Shown here one piece after another: positions 1-11,219 of a stretch of 64,000 nucleotides of DNA. A program made the translations under genes and the position numbers. The stretch covers positions 181,503 to 245,502 of the forward strand of contig JAAOMT010000384.1 of NCBI GenBank assembly GCA_016748015.1, in the 5' to 3' direction. A model generated the notes under the pieces. It was given only the letters and a program-made list of their open reading frames with translations. It did no database searches and was not told the origin of the DNA. Origin of the DNA: Geosiphon pyriformis (lineage: Eukaryota; Glomeromycota; Glomeromycetes; Archaeosporales; Geosiphonaceae). Position 1 is the stretch's first letter, and every line of letters begins with the position of its first letter.

Positions 1-469
1 ATCATTAGCCAGCAAAGAAATCAATATTAGAGGAGAAATTATAGATGCAGGATACACTGGAGACATTATCATCATGTTGCAGAATAAAACAGACAAACCA
101 TTCAAAATTGAACATGCTAAAAAAATTGCTCAAGCAATTTACCTACTCTTAATCAATATTTCGAGTCTACAATCAGTTAACAACAGAGAACAATTGGGAA
201 AAAGTGAAAGAAGAATGCAAGATTTTGGTTCAATGGGACAATTTACAGTTTCAGTAAACATAGCTCTTAATATACAAAATGAATCTTACCAGATTCTTCA
301 ACTTTCCCAACCAATTACCATTTCACCTTTTGGAGAACATTACAAAATTTACACTTGCTCAAAACTCACTACTACTCAGCAAATCTTTAAATCCAATAAA
401 CAAATCTGTTTGAAGCATGAAATTTCAATTCCAAACATTTATATTCCCAAAGGAATGAAAAAAATTTGA
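1..469 (+). pseudogene. Ty3-A1 pol: C-terminal half of a dUTPase-like domain
   Basis: The frame is open from base 2. It shows LASKEINIRG followed by EIIDAGYTGD, which match motifs 2-3 of trimeric dUTPases (LASKxxIxVxxGVIDxxYRG). KKIAQAIYL follows (motif 4, usually GxRIAQL). Motif 5 (RGxGGFGSTG) is degraded here to RRMQDFGSMG. dUTPase hydrolyses dUTP to dUMP and keeps uracil out of newly made DNA. Motif 1 would be upstream of the window; it is visible in copy A2. The frame ends at a TGA (467-469) where A2 has an Arg codon, a CGA-to-TGA type change. The segment lies in pol ahead of RT. I am confident of the family match and cannot judge activity. Confidence 0.8.
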
Positions 470-689
470 GTTATATTCTACAATTCTAATAATTACCCTA
501 TTGCCTTATTAAACAAATTAGAGATTAAAATCATACATAACAATATCTTTCAAGATGAAAACTCTCAAATTGTCTCTAATTTCATCGAAATTGTAAGACA
601 CACTCTACTCTCAAACCCAAATATCATTTCCACTACCGAAAACTACCACTTTTTGGAAGAAAAACTCTCTTGAATCAACATGGGTCTCT

Positions 690-2071
690 TAGAACCTTAA
701 CAACAAAAACAATTGAAACAATTGATAGCTGAATTTGCAGATATATTTGCAAAAGACAACAATGACCTGGGAAAAACGGATATTGTTCAACATCAGATCC
801 ATACAAAAGATGCTCTACCAAAATGTCAGTAAGCTTACAGAGTGCCACCTGTCAGCCACCAATTCATCAGAAAAGAAGTTCAGAGAATGCTCAATAACGG
901 ATTGATTCAACCATCAAGAAGTCCTTGGGCCTCACTAGTAGTTTTAGTTAAAAAAAAACGGAAAAATCAGATTCTATGTTGATTATAGACAACTGAATAG
1001 TATTACAATTGGAGATGTCTACTCTCTTTCAAAAATTGATGACATGCTAGATGCTCTAGGAAAAGCCAAGTTCTTCTCAACTTTAGACTTAAAAAGTGAT
1101 ACTGGCAAGTCGAAATAGACCCAAAAGATAGACTCAAGACAGCATTCATCATTCAAGGAGAAAATTATGAGTTCAATGTTATGCTTTTTGAACTCTGCAA
1201 CATTTTAGTGACTTATAGATGTTGTATATGAATGACTCTTGTGGCAATCAGTAGTTGTCTATCTTGATGACACTGATATATACTTACCAAGCTTTGAAGC
1301 CCACCTTATTCACCTGCGAGAAGTTTTTCAACGATTACGGAAAGCAGAATTAAAGTTAAATATTGAGAAATGTCACTTTAAAAAAACAAGCTTAATCTTT
1401 CTTAGACACATTGTGAGCAAAAATGAAGTCAAACCAAACCCTAGAACAATCAGTACTGTTAAAAACTTCCAAACTTTCAAAAATACCACAGAGCTATGAG
1501 AATTTGTAGGATTAGCCTTCTACTATCGGAAATTTATCAAAAGATTCTCAAAAATTGCCAAACTACTCAATTATCTTACCAACAAAAATATGCCATACAA
1601 ATAAGCAGAAGAACAACAGAAAGCTTTTGAAACTCTCAAAACAAGATTGACAACAGCCCCAGTTCTTGTTTACCCAGACTTCAACAAACAGTTCCAACTA
1701 GCCACTGATGCTTCACATATAGCATTTGGTGCCATTCTATCACAATTGGATGAAAATAGCCAGAAATAAGTCATTGTCTATGCCAGTAAAACACTCAAGC
1801 CAACAGAACTCAAATATGGCTCATTTGAATTAGAAGTGGCTGCAGTCATCTGGGTTCTCAAATACTTTCAACAATATTTGAAAAATGGAAAAGAATTTGA
1901 CATCATAACTGACAATATTGGTCTCAAATGGCTCAATAAAAAGAAAACTGAACAAAGTGCCAAACAGTCTCAATAGAATGACTTCTTAGCAGACTACAAA
2001 TATATTGTACACCACAAACCAGGAAAACTACACACTAATGTTGACAGCCTTTCAAGAATGAGACAATATTA
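690..2071 (+). pseudogene. Ty3-A1 pol: reverse transcriptase and RNase H
   Basis: The N-terminal RT lead (LIAEFADIFAK, DIVQHQIHT, YRVPP) is at 720-850. The YRQLN region lies at ~990, the KFFSTLDLKS region (motif A with Asp) at ~1070, and the catalytic YLDD at 1257-1270. RNase H follows with ATDAS (~1705), ELEVAAVIW (Glu, ~1840), IITDN (~1905) and the terminal HHKPGKLHTN...DSLSRM (~2010). Enzymatic role: copying element RNA into cDNA and removing the RNA strand. Lesions include an extra A in the A-run at ~950, an indel near 1100 and stops at CAA, CGA and TGG codons (for example TAA at 829-831). The equivalent region in A2 is much better preserved. Confidence 0.88.
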
Positions 2072-2094
2072 ATACCAACATCAACACCAACAAA

Positions 2095-3524
2095 ACAACA
2101 ACAAACTTAACAGCAGAACAAACAACAAAATCAACAACAATAGATCCAGAAAACTACAACAACATCAAAAACTATTTGGAGACTCTCACCATACCAGAAA
2201 ATTGGTCTCCAAGTGAAAAACATCAATTACAACACCAATCCAAACAATATTTTATACACCACAACAAAATTTATTACAAAAATTGTAAAAACCCAAACCA
2301 ACCACTCAGATTAGTACAGAAAAATAAAAAAGAAACTATTCTATACAACATGCATACAGATCCCTCTTCAGCACACTTGGGAAGAGATGGAACAATTCAA
2401 AAAACTCTTGAACATTATTTTTGGCCTCACATGCAAAAAGACATTCAACAATATGTAGAATCTTATGATAGTTGTCAAAAAAGAGGAAGAACTTGCCCCA
2501 CAAAACCTTTAAATCCAATCAAAGTTGGACAACCTTTTGACAGAATTGAAATTGATTTAGTCAGACCATTATCTATCACAATCCAAAGAAATTGCTATAT
2601 TGTAGTAGCAGTAGATTAGCTCACCAAATGGCCTGAAGCTAGAGCCATTCAAAGAGCAGATGCAAAATCAGTAGCAAATTTCATCTATGAAGACATTATT
2701 TGTAGACATGGATGCCCAATTGAACTTTTATCTGATTAAGGAACACATTTTGTAAACAACTTGATACAAAAAATTTGTGAACAGTTCAATGTCAAAAGAT
2801 TTCTATTATTATCTTATCACCCCCAAACAAATAGACTTATAGAACGTTTCAACAGAACATTGTGTAAATCCTTAGCCAAAGTCTCAACAGATTTTGAGCA
2901 GAAATGAAATATTTTTATTCCATCAATATTACTAGCATACAGAATACTAAAACAAAATACTATGAAACACACACCATTTAATCTTACTTATGGAAGGACA
3001 ACAACACTACCAATTAATTTCATAGTGGAAACATACCCAGTGCAATCAATTAATGAAGAAAACTTTCAAGAAACACTCCAAAAAAGAGCCTACACTCTTC
3101 TTAGTACACTAAAAGGAAAAAAAAGAATAGCAGCAACTTATATTGAACACTTCCAAGCTCAATAAAAAGAAAGACATGACAACAAATTACCACCCATTAC
3201 CAATGAATTTAAAGTTGGAAATAAAGTTTTCTTACACAGAACTAAGACTGAAAAACAATGGAGTAGAAAATTTGAAAACAAATGGGATGAACTATTTTAT
3301 ATTTACGAAATTCTAGGCAATAGATCATACAAATTAAGACTTGATAACAAAGTACTAGCAAAAGTTGCACATGGAGACAGATTAAAATACTATCATTCCA
3401 GAAACAATCCTGAACCATTAATTCCACAAATTGGTACACATTCCCTTTTAATTAATTCTGAAGATATTCTCCGAAATCTAGAACCAATAATCATAATAGA
3501 ACAACAACCAAACTTGAACACTTA
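2095..3524 (+). pseudogene. Ty3-A1 pol: integrase with GPY/F-type C-terminal region
   Basis: The N-terminal zinc-binding region is at ~2340-2500: His residues in MHTDPSSAHLG, then YDSC, where the first Cys of the usual CxxC has become Tyr. The DDE core follows: Asp in IEIDLVRPL (~2550), Asp in LLSD (~2725, followed by a TAA where Gln is expected) and Glu in IERFNRTL (~2845). A FKVGNKVFLHR segment and WDELFYIYEILGNRSYKL (~3285-3350) form the GPY/F-like module. No chromodomain is seen. The frame ends with TAA at 3522-3524. At least four further stops, mostly CAA-to-TAA and TGG-to-TGA types, break it. The enzyme inserts element cDNA into the genome. Confidence 0.88.
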
Positions 3525-3713
3525 ATTCAACATATTTTTACAATAATCCTTTTAATAAACACACAAAAACAGAAAAAAAAGATAATAAATAATTACAAGA
3601 AAAAAATAAAAACCTCCACACCCAAAAAATAATTTTCTTTATTCTTCTTTATTAATTAGTCAATTTTTACCATAATTATTTCCCGAAATATCCAACAAAT
3701 ATCTCAAAAATTA

Positions 3714-4378
3714 ATGTTAGCTTTAAAAACACTTTCTGACTTATCCATAACGATTAATAGAAGTCAAATTGATTATATTTAAAAAAAAACCACACTCTCA
3801 GTAGTATATAATTCTCAGAACTATCACTCCTATAGAAAAAAAACAAGAAGTCACTCTGGAAATAGGTTACCAGAACTTTTAAAGCAAGCATTGAAAGAAA
3901 ATTTTTTAATTGCCCCTATTGACATTTCACCAAATGCCACATTGTAACAAAAACTTCTACTATTCCTTAATGAACAGAACAATGAATATACTTCTATATA
4001 TAGATATTTTCATATTAGAAAAACACTTTATAAACGAAAACTGGAACTTGAAGCAACCAACATTATTCTTGAGACTGTACAAAAACAAATTCACAATGAA
4101 TTTAAGACAGCAGCTGGACCAACAAACACTCGCTACAAACTTAGAGCAGCTTTTAGATTCTATGATTTTTCAACACTTGCAAAAATGTTCTACAAAATCC
4201 AATACTGCAACCAATGAAAGTTCAATATATTGGCAAATTCACAGAACTGAAATTTCAACAATTTTCAGACCAAATCACTTCAATTATTCTGGACCACTAT
4301 TTTGACATCACAAATAGTGCTTGGACTTTGATAGAGCTCAGTCTTAAAGAGGAGATTATGTTACCAGTAGAATTTTAG
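3714..4378 (+). pseudogene. Ty3-A1 ORF3: extra ORF after integrase, reading into the 3' LTR
   Basis: I do not recognise this protein. It starts with ATG at 3714 (MLALKTLSDLSIT), continues through segments such as RLPELLKQALKEN, IYRYFHIRKTLYKRKLELE and TNTRYKLRAAFRFYDF, and ends SLKEEIMLPVEF with TAG at 4376-4378, 20 bases inside the LTR. Two internal stops (TAA near 3780, TAA near 3945) and one late frameshift break this copy. Copy A2 has the same ORF at 19584-18907, and Ty3-B has a recognisable relative at 28039-28695. It is basic and probably helical, with no signal peptide or membrane segment that I can see. Position after pol is where an env or accessory gene would sit, but nothing supports an envelope. 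Confidence 0.7.
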
Positions 4379-4741
4379 CTATTAATTAGCATGAAATTAT
4401 CTTCATAATTCTTATTATTAAGTAGCATATTATTATCATTTTAATTATCACTTATTAATTAGCCAAATTATCAAATATTATTACTTAATTAATAATTCGA
4501 TTTATACTATAGAAATTAAGATGATCAAATTACACAATACTCTAAACCATTTAATATAGTCAAAATTCGCCAAAATTAATAGAAAAATCGCTAAAATAAT
4601 CAATAATTTGTAGAAATAATTTGTAGTTTGCTGAAATGTATTTTTAGTCCAAATTGTAGAAAAGAAAAAAGTACAAGTTTAAAGACTAGTACTATAACAA
4701 GTTGTATAAAAGAAAAGCTTCTCTCTTCAAGAAAATATATC

Positions 4742-5654
4742 CTTCCCATTGTTACAGGTGACAATTTCTGGTGTTAAATTAAATACGAACCCATAACTTA
4801 ATGCTCAAAGCTATTCTTGTTGTCGATGATCTGAAGGTTTGGTATCTGAAAGTTTTGTATCTGAAGAGTTTGGTTGAGTTCTTTGTATAATGGACAGAGA
4901 TTCAATGGTGATAGTTTTTTCCATAGCTTCCTGAAACTGCAGTTTCGTCAATTTCTTTCTTAGCTTAATGACTGGTATTTCTTCTGATAAGTTATCTTCA
5001 ATCGAGTGTTCTACTCTTATTTCTGGGTCTTTTACCAGTTACGTTTATCCTTACATCAGTGCCCCACATGTTAATCCTCAATAGAGTTAGTAAACAACAA
5101 TAAAATCAAAGTAAGAAAATAAAAAAAATAAAATAAAATAAAGAAAAAAAAGAAATAAGCCAAGGCGATTTGCAAGTTAGTATTCCATCAATAGCCGTAA
5201 TCAAGAGCTATTGTTCCAGTGTGGTTAAGTATCAATTACTATCAACATTTTATGTTGATAGTAGAAATGGGTTTAAGATAACAAATAGTTATTTATTAGA
5301 TGATTGTAATTTGGAGAGTTGCTTAGATTAAATCTAAAACTAAGAGGTCTGTCTTTTTAGCTTCTAATCCTGCTGCTATATATACATAATTGAGATTCCT
5401 CAATTCCTCAATTCTTTATGACAGGAATCCTGGAATTCCTGGAATTTTGTGATTCCTTTGAGAGGAATCCTGGAATTCTGGAATTCTGCGATTTCTCATC
5501 AGGGAATCCTGAAATTCCTGGAATCCTGCAATTCCTGAGAGGAATTCTGGAATTCCATATTTACTATGCCTACTTCTGATTGGCTAATAATCATGCTAAT
5601 ATATTTCCTATATTTCTATGAGTAATACCATATTCTTCTCATATTTTATCATAG
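4742..5654 (-). other. Unclassified insert inside the A1 LTR; possible LTR-element remnant
   Basis: No gene is recognisable. The insert is flanked by TATC on both sides (4738-4741 and 5655-5658), a possible short target duplication. On the minus strand it shows a TATA-like GTATATATAG near 5375-5386 and ends a segment with GATTAACA (~5071) followed by TGTGGGGCACTG. That layout is reminiscent of an LTR end followed by a primer-binding site. Downstream of it on the minus strand is a short open stretch (~5038-4820) rich in E, K and S/T with a repeated SDTKxSDT phrase. The second LTR expected for a complete element is not present. It could be a remnant of another LTR family, a TRIM-like element, or something else. 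Confidence 0.35.
5395..5560. repeat. Palindromic GGAATTCC-type repeat cluster
   Basis: The stretch consists of repeated phrases such as GGAATCCTGGAATTC, GATTCCT and GAGAGGAAT, arranged in about three irregular ~50-base units. GGAATTCC is self-complementary, so the region could fold into several alternative hairpins. It sits upstream (minus-strand sense) of the TATA-like box of the insert at 4742-5654, where promoter or binding-site repeats would be expected if that insert is an LTR. No coding potential. Confidence 0.6.
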
Positions 5655-6218
5655 TATCTTACTTTAGACATCTTAATTAGAACAAATCACTTTTTACAAA
5701 AACCAAATAAAAATTAAATATTCGAAAACCAAATTCTTAAATTATTATACTTGAAATTCTCTCAACACAACTAACGTTTTGAAATTGATTAGCTACCAAT
5801 TTCAATAAACTGTTAGGTACTCCAGGCCTGGATAGAAAACATTTCCCTTGACAGAATTCTATTTCTTTTACATTTCTTTTATTTTCTTTCTTTTTTTTCT
5901 TATTATAATCATTAGGGTAGCCTACAGACAAGATTCCTGTAAAAAAGTTGACTTTTACAGCAAAGTAATTACACATTTTTAGTGAGCTTCCAGACAAGCA
6001 ATTTCTGGAAAAGAGTTGACATTTACTACAACATAACTACACAAAGTAACTGGCACGGAATTGGCTATTTTACTTATAAGTCCAGCAGTTCAAATTATAG
6101 AAGATAATTTGAAGATAAATTCAGTTATTGGAGGTTCAACTACTTCTAGAAAATGTGAATTTAAAACAAACAAACATTAATAATATTTAAGAAAAGAGAC
6201 CAAAAACTTCCGGTAATA

Positions 6219-8518
6219 ATGTTCTGGCTACATTTCCCTTAAAAAATACTAGTAAAAAGCTGCCTTTAGTGGCTTCTAGTTCATTTTTTTCACACTTGGT
6301 TAGTAGTTCTTCTTCAGTTAAAGTTCTTTCCAAAAAACACATTCGGGTTAGTCCCAGTGTTGTCTTTACCACTTCAAAAAGCCCAAAGATTTTTAATAAC
6401 AGATCAGTCAACAAAGTTGGTCTTTTCTGCTCTCATCACTCTCATTACTACTTTTACTACTACTGCTTCACAAACGGCCACTAAAGCAAAAAATTCCAAA
6501 AAACAGCAGCAGACAGTCACAACTGCTATAGTTACACCGAACCCCTTTGTGGTTCCAGATGAGATCTTTAATAAGATCTTCACAGCAGCAGCCAGTCTTC
6601 TTCCTGATATGGATGGCAATAGCAGCAGCATGTCTTCCAAGTTGGGCCAAGATCAACCACTGGCTGTGCTGCCTAATGTGGTACTCTTTGGCAAATCATT
6701 GCCAATCCCAGTAGCAAAACAGCCTATCAATCCAGATGATTTCAAAAATTGAACTGATCAGATAGAAATGGAATCATTTACTCCTTCCCCAGTTTCTGGT
6801 GTTGCTGATGGAAGTGCTTGGATGAATGTAAATGGTCAATAAAGATTCTCTGGGTGGGTGGCCTCCACTCTTGTGCCTGGTGTCATATTTAAGATCAAAA
6901 TGGCCCTTCTTAGTTCTTTGTTTCAGCTTCTGTCTGGTTGTATTGGGCTTAAGTCAGTTTTACGAGATGCTGTCAAGTTGTTTTGTGTGAAATTTGCATT
7001 TCAAGAAAATTTAACTGGTGCCACCAAAGTGGTCATTGGTAATGAAGTTTTTTTGACCACTTTTAAGATTGCACAGTCTTTTGGTGTAGTCTCTGTTTTT
7101 TTCCCTCTTTTGTTAGTTGCACTTTGTAATGTATCTTTGAATACCTCTTCTGATAACATTAAAACTGCTCTTGGCATTTTTGGTGTTGTCACTTCTGTTA
7201 AGTTGAAGCCTGCTGGCTTATGGCAATATGCTATGATTAACTTCAAAAACACTTTTTTTACTGCTGCTGCTTTCTCTAACTGGTTTGTATTGGTCAGAAA
7301 AGACAGCATTAGGATTCTTCTCATTGTTAACCAAAAGAAAGTTATCTTCTCAAGAGATGTATTCAAAGCTAAGTTGGTTAATCTTCCATTTGGCTGTACT
7401 GCCTTTGAGATAAGTGATTTGGTCTCTTAAGTTGGTGACTGTACATGTTTCATTTTTTGCTTTTCTGAATCTTATTGACATCAACATTTTGCTGTGATTA
7501 CCTTTGATTCTTTAGAATCTCTAAATGTTGCTGTGTCAAAAACTAGTACCTTGCATGGTTGTTACATCTGGTGGAAAACTCCTGGATGTCACTACTGCTA
7601 TAGGTGTCAAGACTTGGATCATTTGGCCATGGACTGTAAAAAGTCACTTCTTTCTCCATCCAAACTTTCCTCTAACACTTTTGGTGGCCCAAAAATTTTC
7701 AAACCTTTGTTTGCTGAACTTAAATCTTATGCCAAAGCTGCTGCTTTTGTGGTTTCTCCTGGTGCTGCTGCTGATATAAACTTGGATCTTGGTGGTCTTT
7801 CCAAAACTACAACACCCATGGTGCCTGTTGTACCTTCTGTTCCCAATTCTGCTGTTGAATTTAGGTTAGCTTCTTTGGAATCTCACCTTAGTAAACTATT
7901 TGTGTTGATAAAATTCTTAGTTGAGCCTGTTGGTGCTCTTGTTACATTGGTTACTAAATTGCTGCCTACTTCATCTGCCGTGGATATGTCAGTTAAAGAA
8001 TGTGTAGATGGGTTGGCTAAGCAAAATAAAGGCTTGGCTGCTGTTGCCACTGTGATGCAAAAAAGATTAACACGTCTTGAGTCAATAAGTGAATGAATCT
8101 GCTTGGAGAATAGATTAGATGTTGATAACATGATTGATGATATTGATGATGATAATGATGATGAAGATAAAGATTTTCCAGTTTATGATAACACTTTTGA
8201 TATCATGATTCACCTATGGGAAGATCAGCCTTTAAAAATCAAATCCAGTCCTAATCAGACTGCTAAGTGAATAAGCAGTATAGTTAAGAATAATTATGAG
8301 CTTGTTAGCATTATGGGTAAGATATATGAATTAGATATGTTTGATACATTAAGTAGCAAAGGTAATACTAGTGTGTAGTTAGAGTTTTCCACTTGTGGTT
8401 AGCTGTATCTTGTGATTTTGTATTATTGGGTGAGCTGGCTTTATGAAACTGCCATATTACTGTGGTCATAACTAATAAACGACTGGCATGACTACACATT
8501 AACAAAAAAAAAAAAAAA
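6219..8518 (+). mobile_element. LINE-Y copy Y1 (ORF1-only, HAL1-like non-autonomous element)
   Basis: One ORF1-like coding region is followed directly by a ~140-base 3' tail and a 15-base poly(A) (8504-8518). There is no endonuclease or RT between ORF1 and the tail, as in the three other Y copies. The 5' end is missing: the sequence starts at ATGTTCTGGC, which lies ~120 bases inside Y3, and abuts the A1 LTR. After the poly(A) comes LINE-X RT sequence in the same orientation, so Y1 probably inserted into a LINE-X copy. Confidence 0.8.
6221..8378 (+). pseudogene. Y1 ORF1: RRM + CCHC nucleic-acid-binding protein
   Basis: The N-terminal part is Ser/Thr/Ala-rich and low complexity (~6240-6840). 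An RRM-like fold follows at ~7120-7325 (SLNTSSDNIKTAL, GVVTSVKLKPAGLWQYA, NWFVLVRKDSIRI). The zinc knuckle CYRCQDLDHLAMDC at ~7597-7640 is an intact C-x2-C-x4-H-x4-C. An acidic Asp-rich segment (~8130-8175) and a conserved tail ending at a TAG (8376-8378) complete it. Stops interrupt at ~6750, 6841, 7428, 7476 and 8094, and one frameshift lies near 6412. Such proteins coat element RNA in LINE particles. It is a diverged homologue of LINE-X ORF1. Confidence 0.75.
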
Positions 8519-8829
8519 CATGTGAGCTCTACAACATTCTAAAAAGTTATAACACCTCAGTTCTGAAAAATACATCTACAGCAGTGCCAATTTATGTGAT
8601 TAATGCTATTGCTGAGCATGCAAGAGAATTTGATAATAAGGCTTGATTCACATTTCAGGACATGAAAAAAGCATATGACTCAGTAAGATGGAAACCCATA
8701 GAAGCTGCACTAAAAAAGATCAAAATAAACAATAGGTTTACTGAGCTATTTGGCTTGATGCACAACAATAGAAGCAATAGGATCATAACTGAATTTGAGT
8801 TAAGTGACAAATATCAAGTACAGGATGGG
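8519..8829 (+). pseudogene. LINE-X fragment: RT palm piece between Y1 and Y2
   Basis: The fragment encodes a stretch collinear with LINE1 37650-37960: conserved TAVPIYVINAIAEHAREF, then FQDMKKAYDSVRWKP (RT motif A with catalytic Asp), KINNRFTELFGLMHNNRSNR and SDKYQVQDG. A TGA interrupts it at 8644, where other copies have Trp. Both ends are cut: Y1 poly(A) precedes it and the Y2 5' end follows. On the far side of Y2 the sequence is LINE-X again but in the opposite orientation and from another region, so this is not a simple Y2 insertion site. Confidence 0.85.
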
Positions 8830-11219
8830 AACAAAAACTCTTTTTCTTCTATATTTTATGACCACAAATAGAGTTAAGAGTAAAAAAGTTGTAAACATTA
8901 CTTTTCTTATAGTAACTAATAAAGTTTCAACAAAATGTTCTGGCAATATTTTCTTTAAAAAATACTAGTGATAAGCTGTTTTTAGTGGCTTCTGGTTTGT
9001 TTTTTTTACCTTTGGCTGGTAATTTTTCTTTAGTCAAAGTTCTTTCCAAAAGACACTTTCGGGTTAGTCCCAGTGTTGTCTCTACTACTTCTAAAAGCCC
9101 AAAGATTTTTAATAACAGACCAGTCAACAAGTTGGTCTTTCCTGCTCTCATCATTCCCACTACTACTTCTATTACTACTGCTTCACAAATGGCTGCAAAA
9201 GCAAAAAATTCCAAAAAACAGCAGCAAACAGTCACAACTGCTATGGTCACAATGAACCCCTTTGTGGTTCCAGATAAGATCTTCAATAAGATCTCCACAG
9301 CAGCAGCCAGCTTTTTTCTTGATATGGATGGCAACAGCAGCAGCATATCTCCCAAGATAGGCCAAGATCAACTACTGGCTGTGTTGTCTGATATGGTACT
9401 CTCCAGCAGATTATTGCCAATTCCAGTAGCAAAACAGTCCATCAATCTAAATGATCTCAAAGATTGGGCTGATTAGATAGAAATAGAATTAACTGTCTCT
9501 CTTCCAGTTTTTAGTGCTGCTGATAGTGGTGCTTGGGAAAATGTGAATGGTCATCAAAAGTTCTCTGGTTGGATGGCCTCCAATCTAGTACCTGGTGCTA
9601 CATTTAAGATCAAAATGGCCCTGTTTGGTTCCTTGTTTTAGTTGCTGCCTGGTTGTATTGGGCTTAAGTTAGTTTTACAAGATGCTGTTAAGTTGTTCTG
9701 TGTAGAATTTGCATCTCAAAAGAGTCTAAATGGTGCTACCAAAGTGGTTATTAGTGATGAAGTTTTTTTGACCACTCTTAAGATTGCATGGTTTTCTGGT
9801 GTGGCCTCTGTTTCTTCCCCTTCCTTGTCAGTTGCATTGCACAATGTACTTTTGGGTACCTCTTTTGATAACATCAAAACTGCTCTTGGCATTTATGGTG
9901 TTGTCACTTCTGTTAAGTTGAAGCCTGCTGGCTTATGGCAATATGCTGTGGTTAATTTTAAGGACATTTTTTCTGCTGCTGCTGCTTTCTCTAACTGGTC
10001 TGTATTGGTCAGAAAAGATAGTGTTAGGATTCTTTCCATTGTCAACCAAAAGAAGATAATCTCCTCAAGAGATGCATTCAAAGCTAAGTTGGTCAATCTT
10101 CCATTTGGCTGTACTGCCTTTGAGATAAGTGATTTGGTCTCCCAAGTTGGTGGCTGTATATGTTTCATTCCTCACTCCCCTGAATCTTATTGACGTCAAC
10201 ACTTTGCTGTGGTTACCTTTGATTCTTTAGAATCTCTGAATGTTGCTGTGTCAAAAACTGGTATCTTGTGTGGTTGTCACATCTGATAGAAAACTCCTGA
10301 GTGTTACTGCTGCTACAGGTGTCAAGACTTGAGTTATTTGGCTGTGAACTGCAAAATGTTGTCTTCTTTCCCACCCAAACTTCCTTCCAACTCCATTGGT
10401 GGCCCCAAAAATTTCAAATCTTCATTTGTTGAATCTAAATCTTATGCCAAGACTGCTGTTTTTGTGGTTCTTCCTGGTGCTGCTGCTGCTGATATGGACT
10501 TGGATCTTGGTGGTTCTTCCAAAACAGCAACACTTATGTTGTCTGCCATTCCTTCTGTTTTCAATACTGCTGTTGAATCTAAGTTGGCTTCTTTTAAATC
10601 CCATCTTAGTAAACTATCTGTGTTGATTAAATTTTTAATTGAACCTGTTGGTGCTCTGGTTGCATTGGTTACCAAATTGCTGTTTACTCCATCTGCTGTG
10701 GATGTGTTAGTTAAGGAATGTGTGGATGGGTTGGCTAAGCAAAATAAAGGCTTGGCTGCTGTTGCTTTTGTGATACAGAAAAGAATGACATGTTTTGAGA
10801 AAATATGTAAATAAGTCTGCTTGGAGGAAGAATCTGATGTTGATGACATGGTTGATAATATTGATAATGATGATAATGAAAATAAAGACTTTTTAGTTTA
10901 TGATAACACCTTTAATGTCATAATGCATCTATGAGAAGATCAGCCTTCCAGAATCAAATCCAGTCCTGATCAGACTGCTAAGTGGATAAGTAGTATGGTT
11001 AAGAATAGTTATAAGCTTGTTAGCATTATGAATAAAATGTATGAATTAGATATGTTTGATACATTAGGTAGCAAAAGTAATACTAGTGTGGTTAGCTGCA
11101 TTTTGTGATTTTGTATTATTGGGTAAGCTGGCTTTATGAAAAAGTCTTGTTCTTTGAGTATGGCTAAACTAATAAAAGATCAGTATGGCTACATGTTAAC
11201 CAAAAAAAAAAAAAAAAAA
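8830..11219 (+). mobile_element. LINE-Y copy Y2 (ORF1-only)
   Basis: Near full length (2.39 kb). It starts with AACAAAAACTCTTTTTCTTC, about 28 bases before the ATG at 8858, as in Y3 and Y4, and ends in an 18-base poly(A) (11202-11219). Compared with Y3 it lacks ~36 bases near 8932 and the first tail hairpin. No target duplication is visible: the left flank is LINE-X(+) RT, the right flank is LINE-X(-). Confidence 0.8.
8858..11108 (+). pseudogene. Y2 ORF1: RRM + degenerate CCHC protein
   Basis: The order is as in Y1: Ser/Thr-rich N-terminus, RRM-like region at ~9840-10050 (LLGTSFDNIKTALGIYG, VTSVKLKPAGLWQYAVV, VLVRKDSVRIL), then a knuckle at ~10310-10350. In the knuckle His has become Tyr (CQDLSYLAVNC), so zinc binding is probably lost. 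The acidic segment is at ~10855-10890. Stops at ~9474, 9640, 10191 and 10287 and a frameshift after the first ~25 codons inactivate it. The start is the ATG that aligns with MTTNRAKSKK in Y3 and Y4. Confidence 0.75.

Larger units (their letters stand above)
1..6218 (+). mobile_element. Ty3/gypsy family A, copy A1 (3' part; 5' end lies before the window)
   Basis: Order on the + strand: end of a dUTPase domain, RT, RNase H, integrase, GPY/F-like tail, ORF3, then the 3' LTR. This is Ty3/gypsy order because integrase follows RNase H. The same order is seen on the minus strand in copy A2 (17966-36208). The 5' LTR, gag and protease would lie upstream of base 1. Immediately after the LTR end (6218) the sequence becomes LINE-Y copy Y1 without its first ~120 bases, so A1 probably inserted into Y1; the other junction is not visible. 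Many in-frame stops show that this copy is dead. Confidence 0.9.
4359..6218 (+). repeat. Ty3-A1 3' LTR, split by a 0.9 kb insert
   Basis: It begins TGTTACCAG like the other A LTRs and ends ...ACTTCCGGTAATA, against CTCCAGTAACA in A2. The first part (4359-4741) aligns with the U3-like half of the A2 LTRs, including the repeated GTTTGC/CGAAATT phrases and TTGTATAAAAGAAAAGCTTCTC. The second part (5655-6218) aligns with their remaining half (CCTGGATAGAAAAC, CTTATAAGTCCAGCAG). Between them lies unrelated sequence. This LTR is more diverged from the two A2 LTRs than those are from each other, so A1 may be an older subfamily. Confidence 0.75.

Noticed and set aside
5395-5560. CRISPR-like or satellite array in the GGAATTCC region.
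   Set aside because: Units are irregular, few and without unique spacers; the organism is eukaryotic. It is better described as a palindromic repeat cluster.
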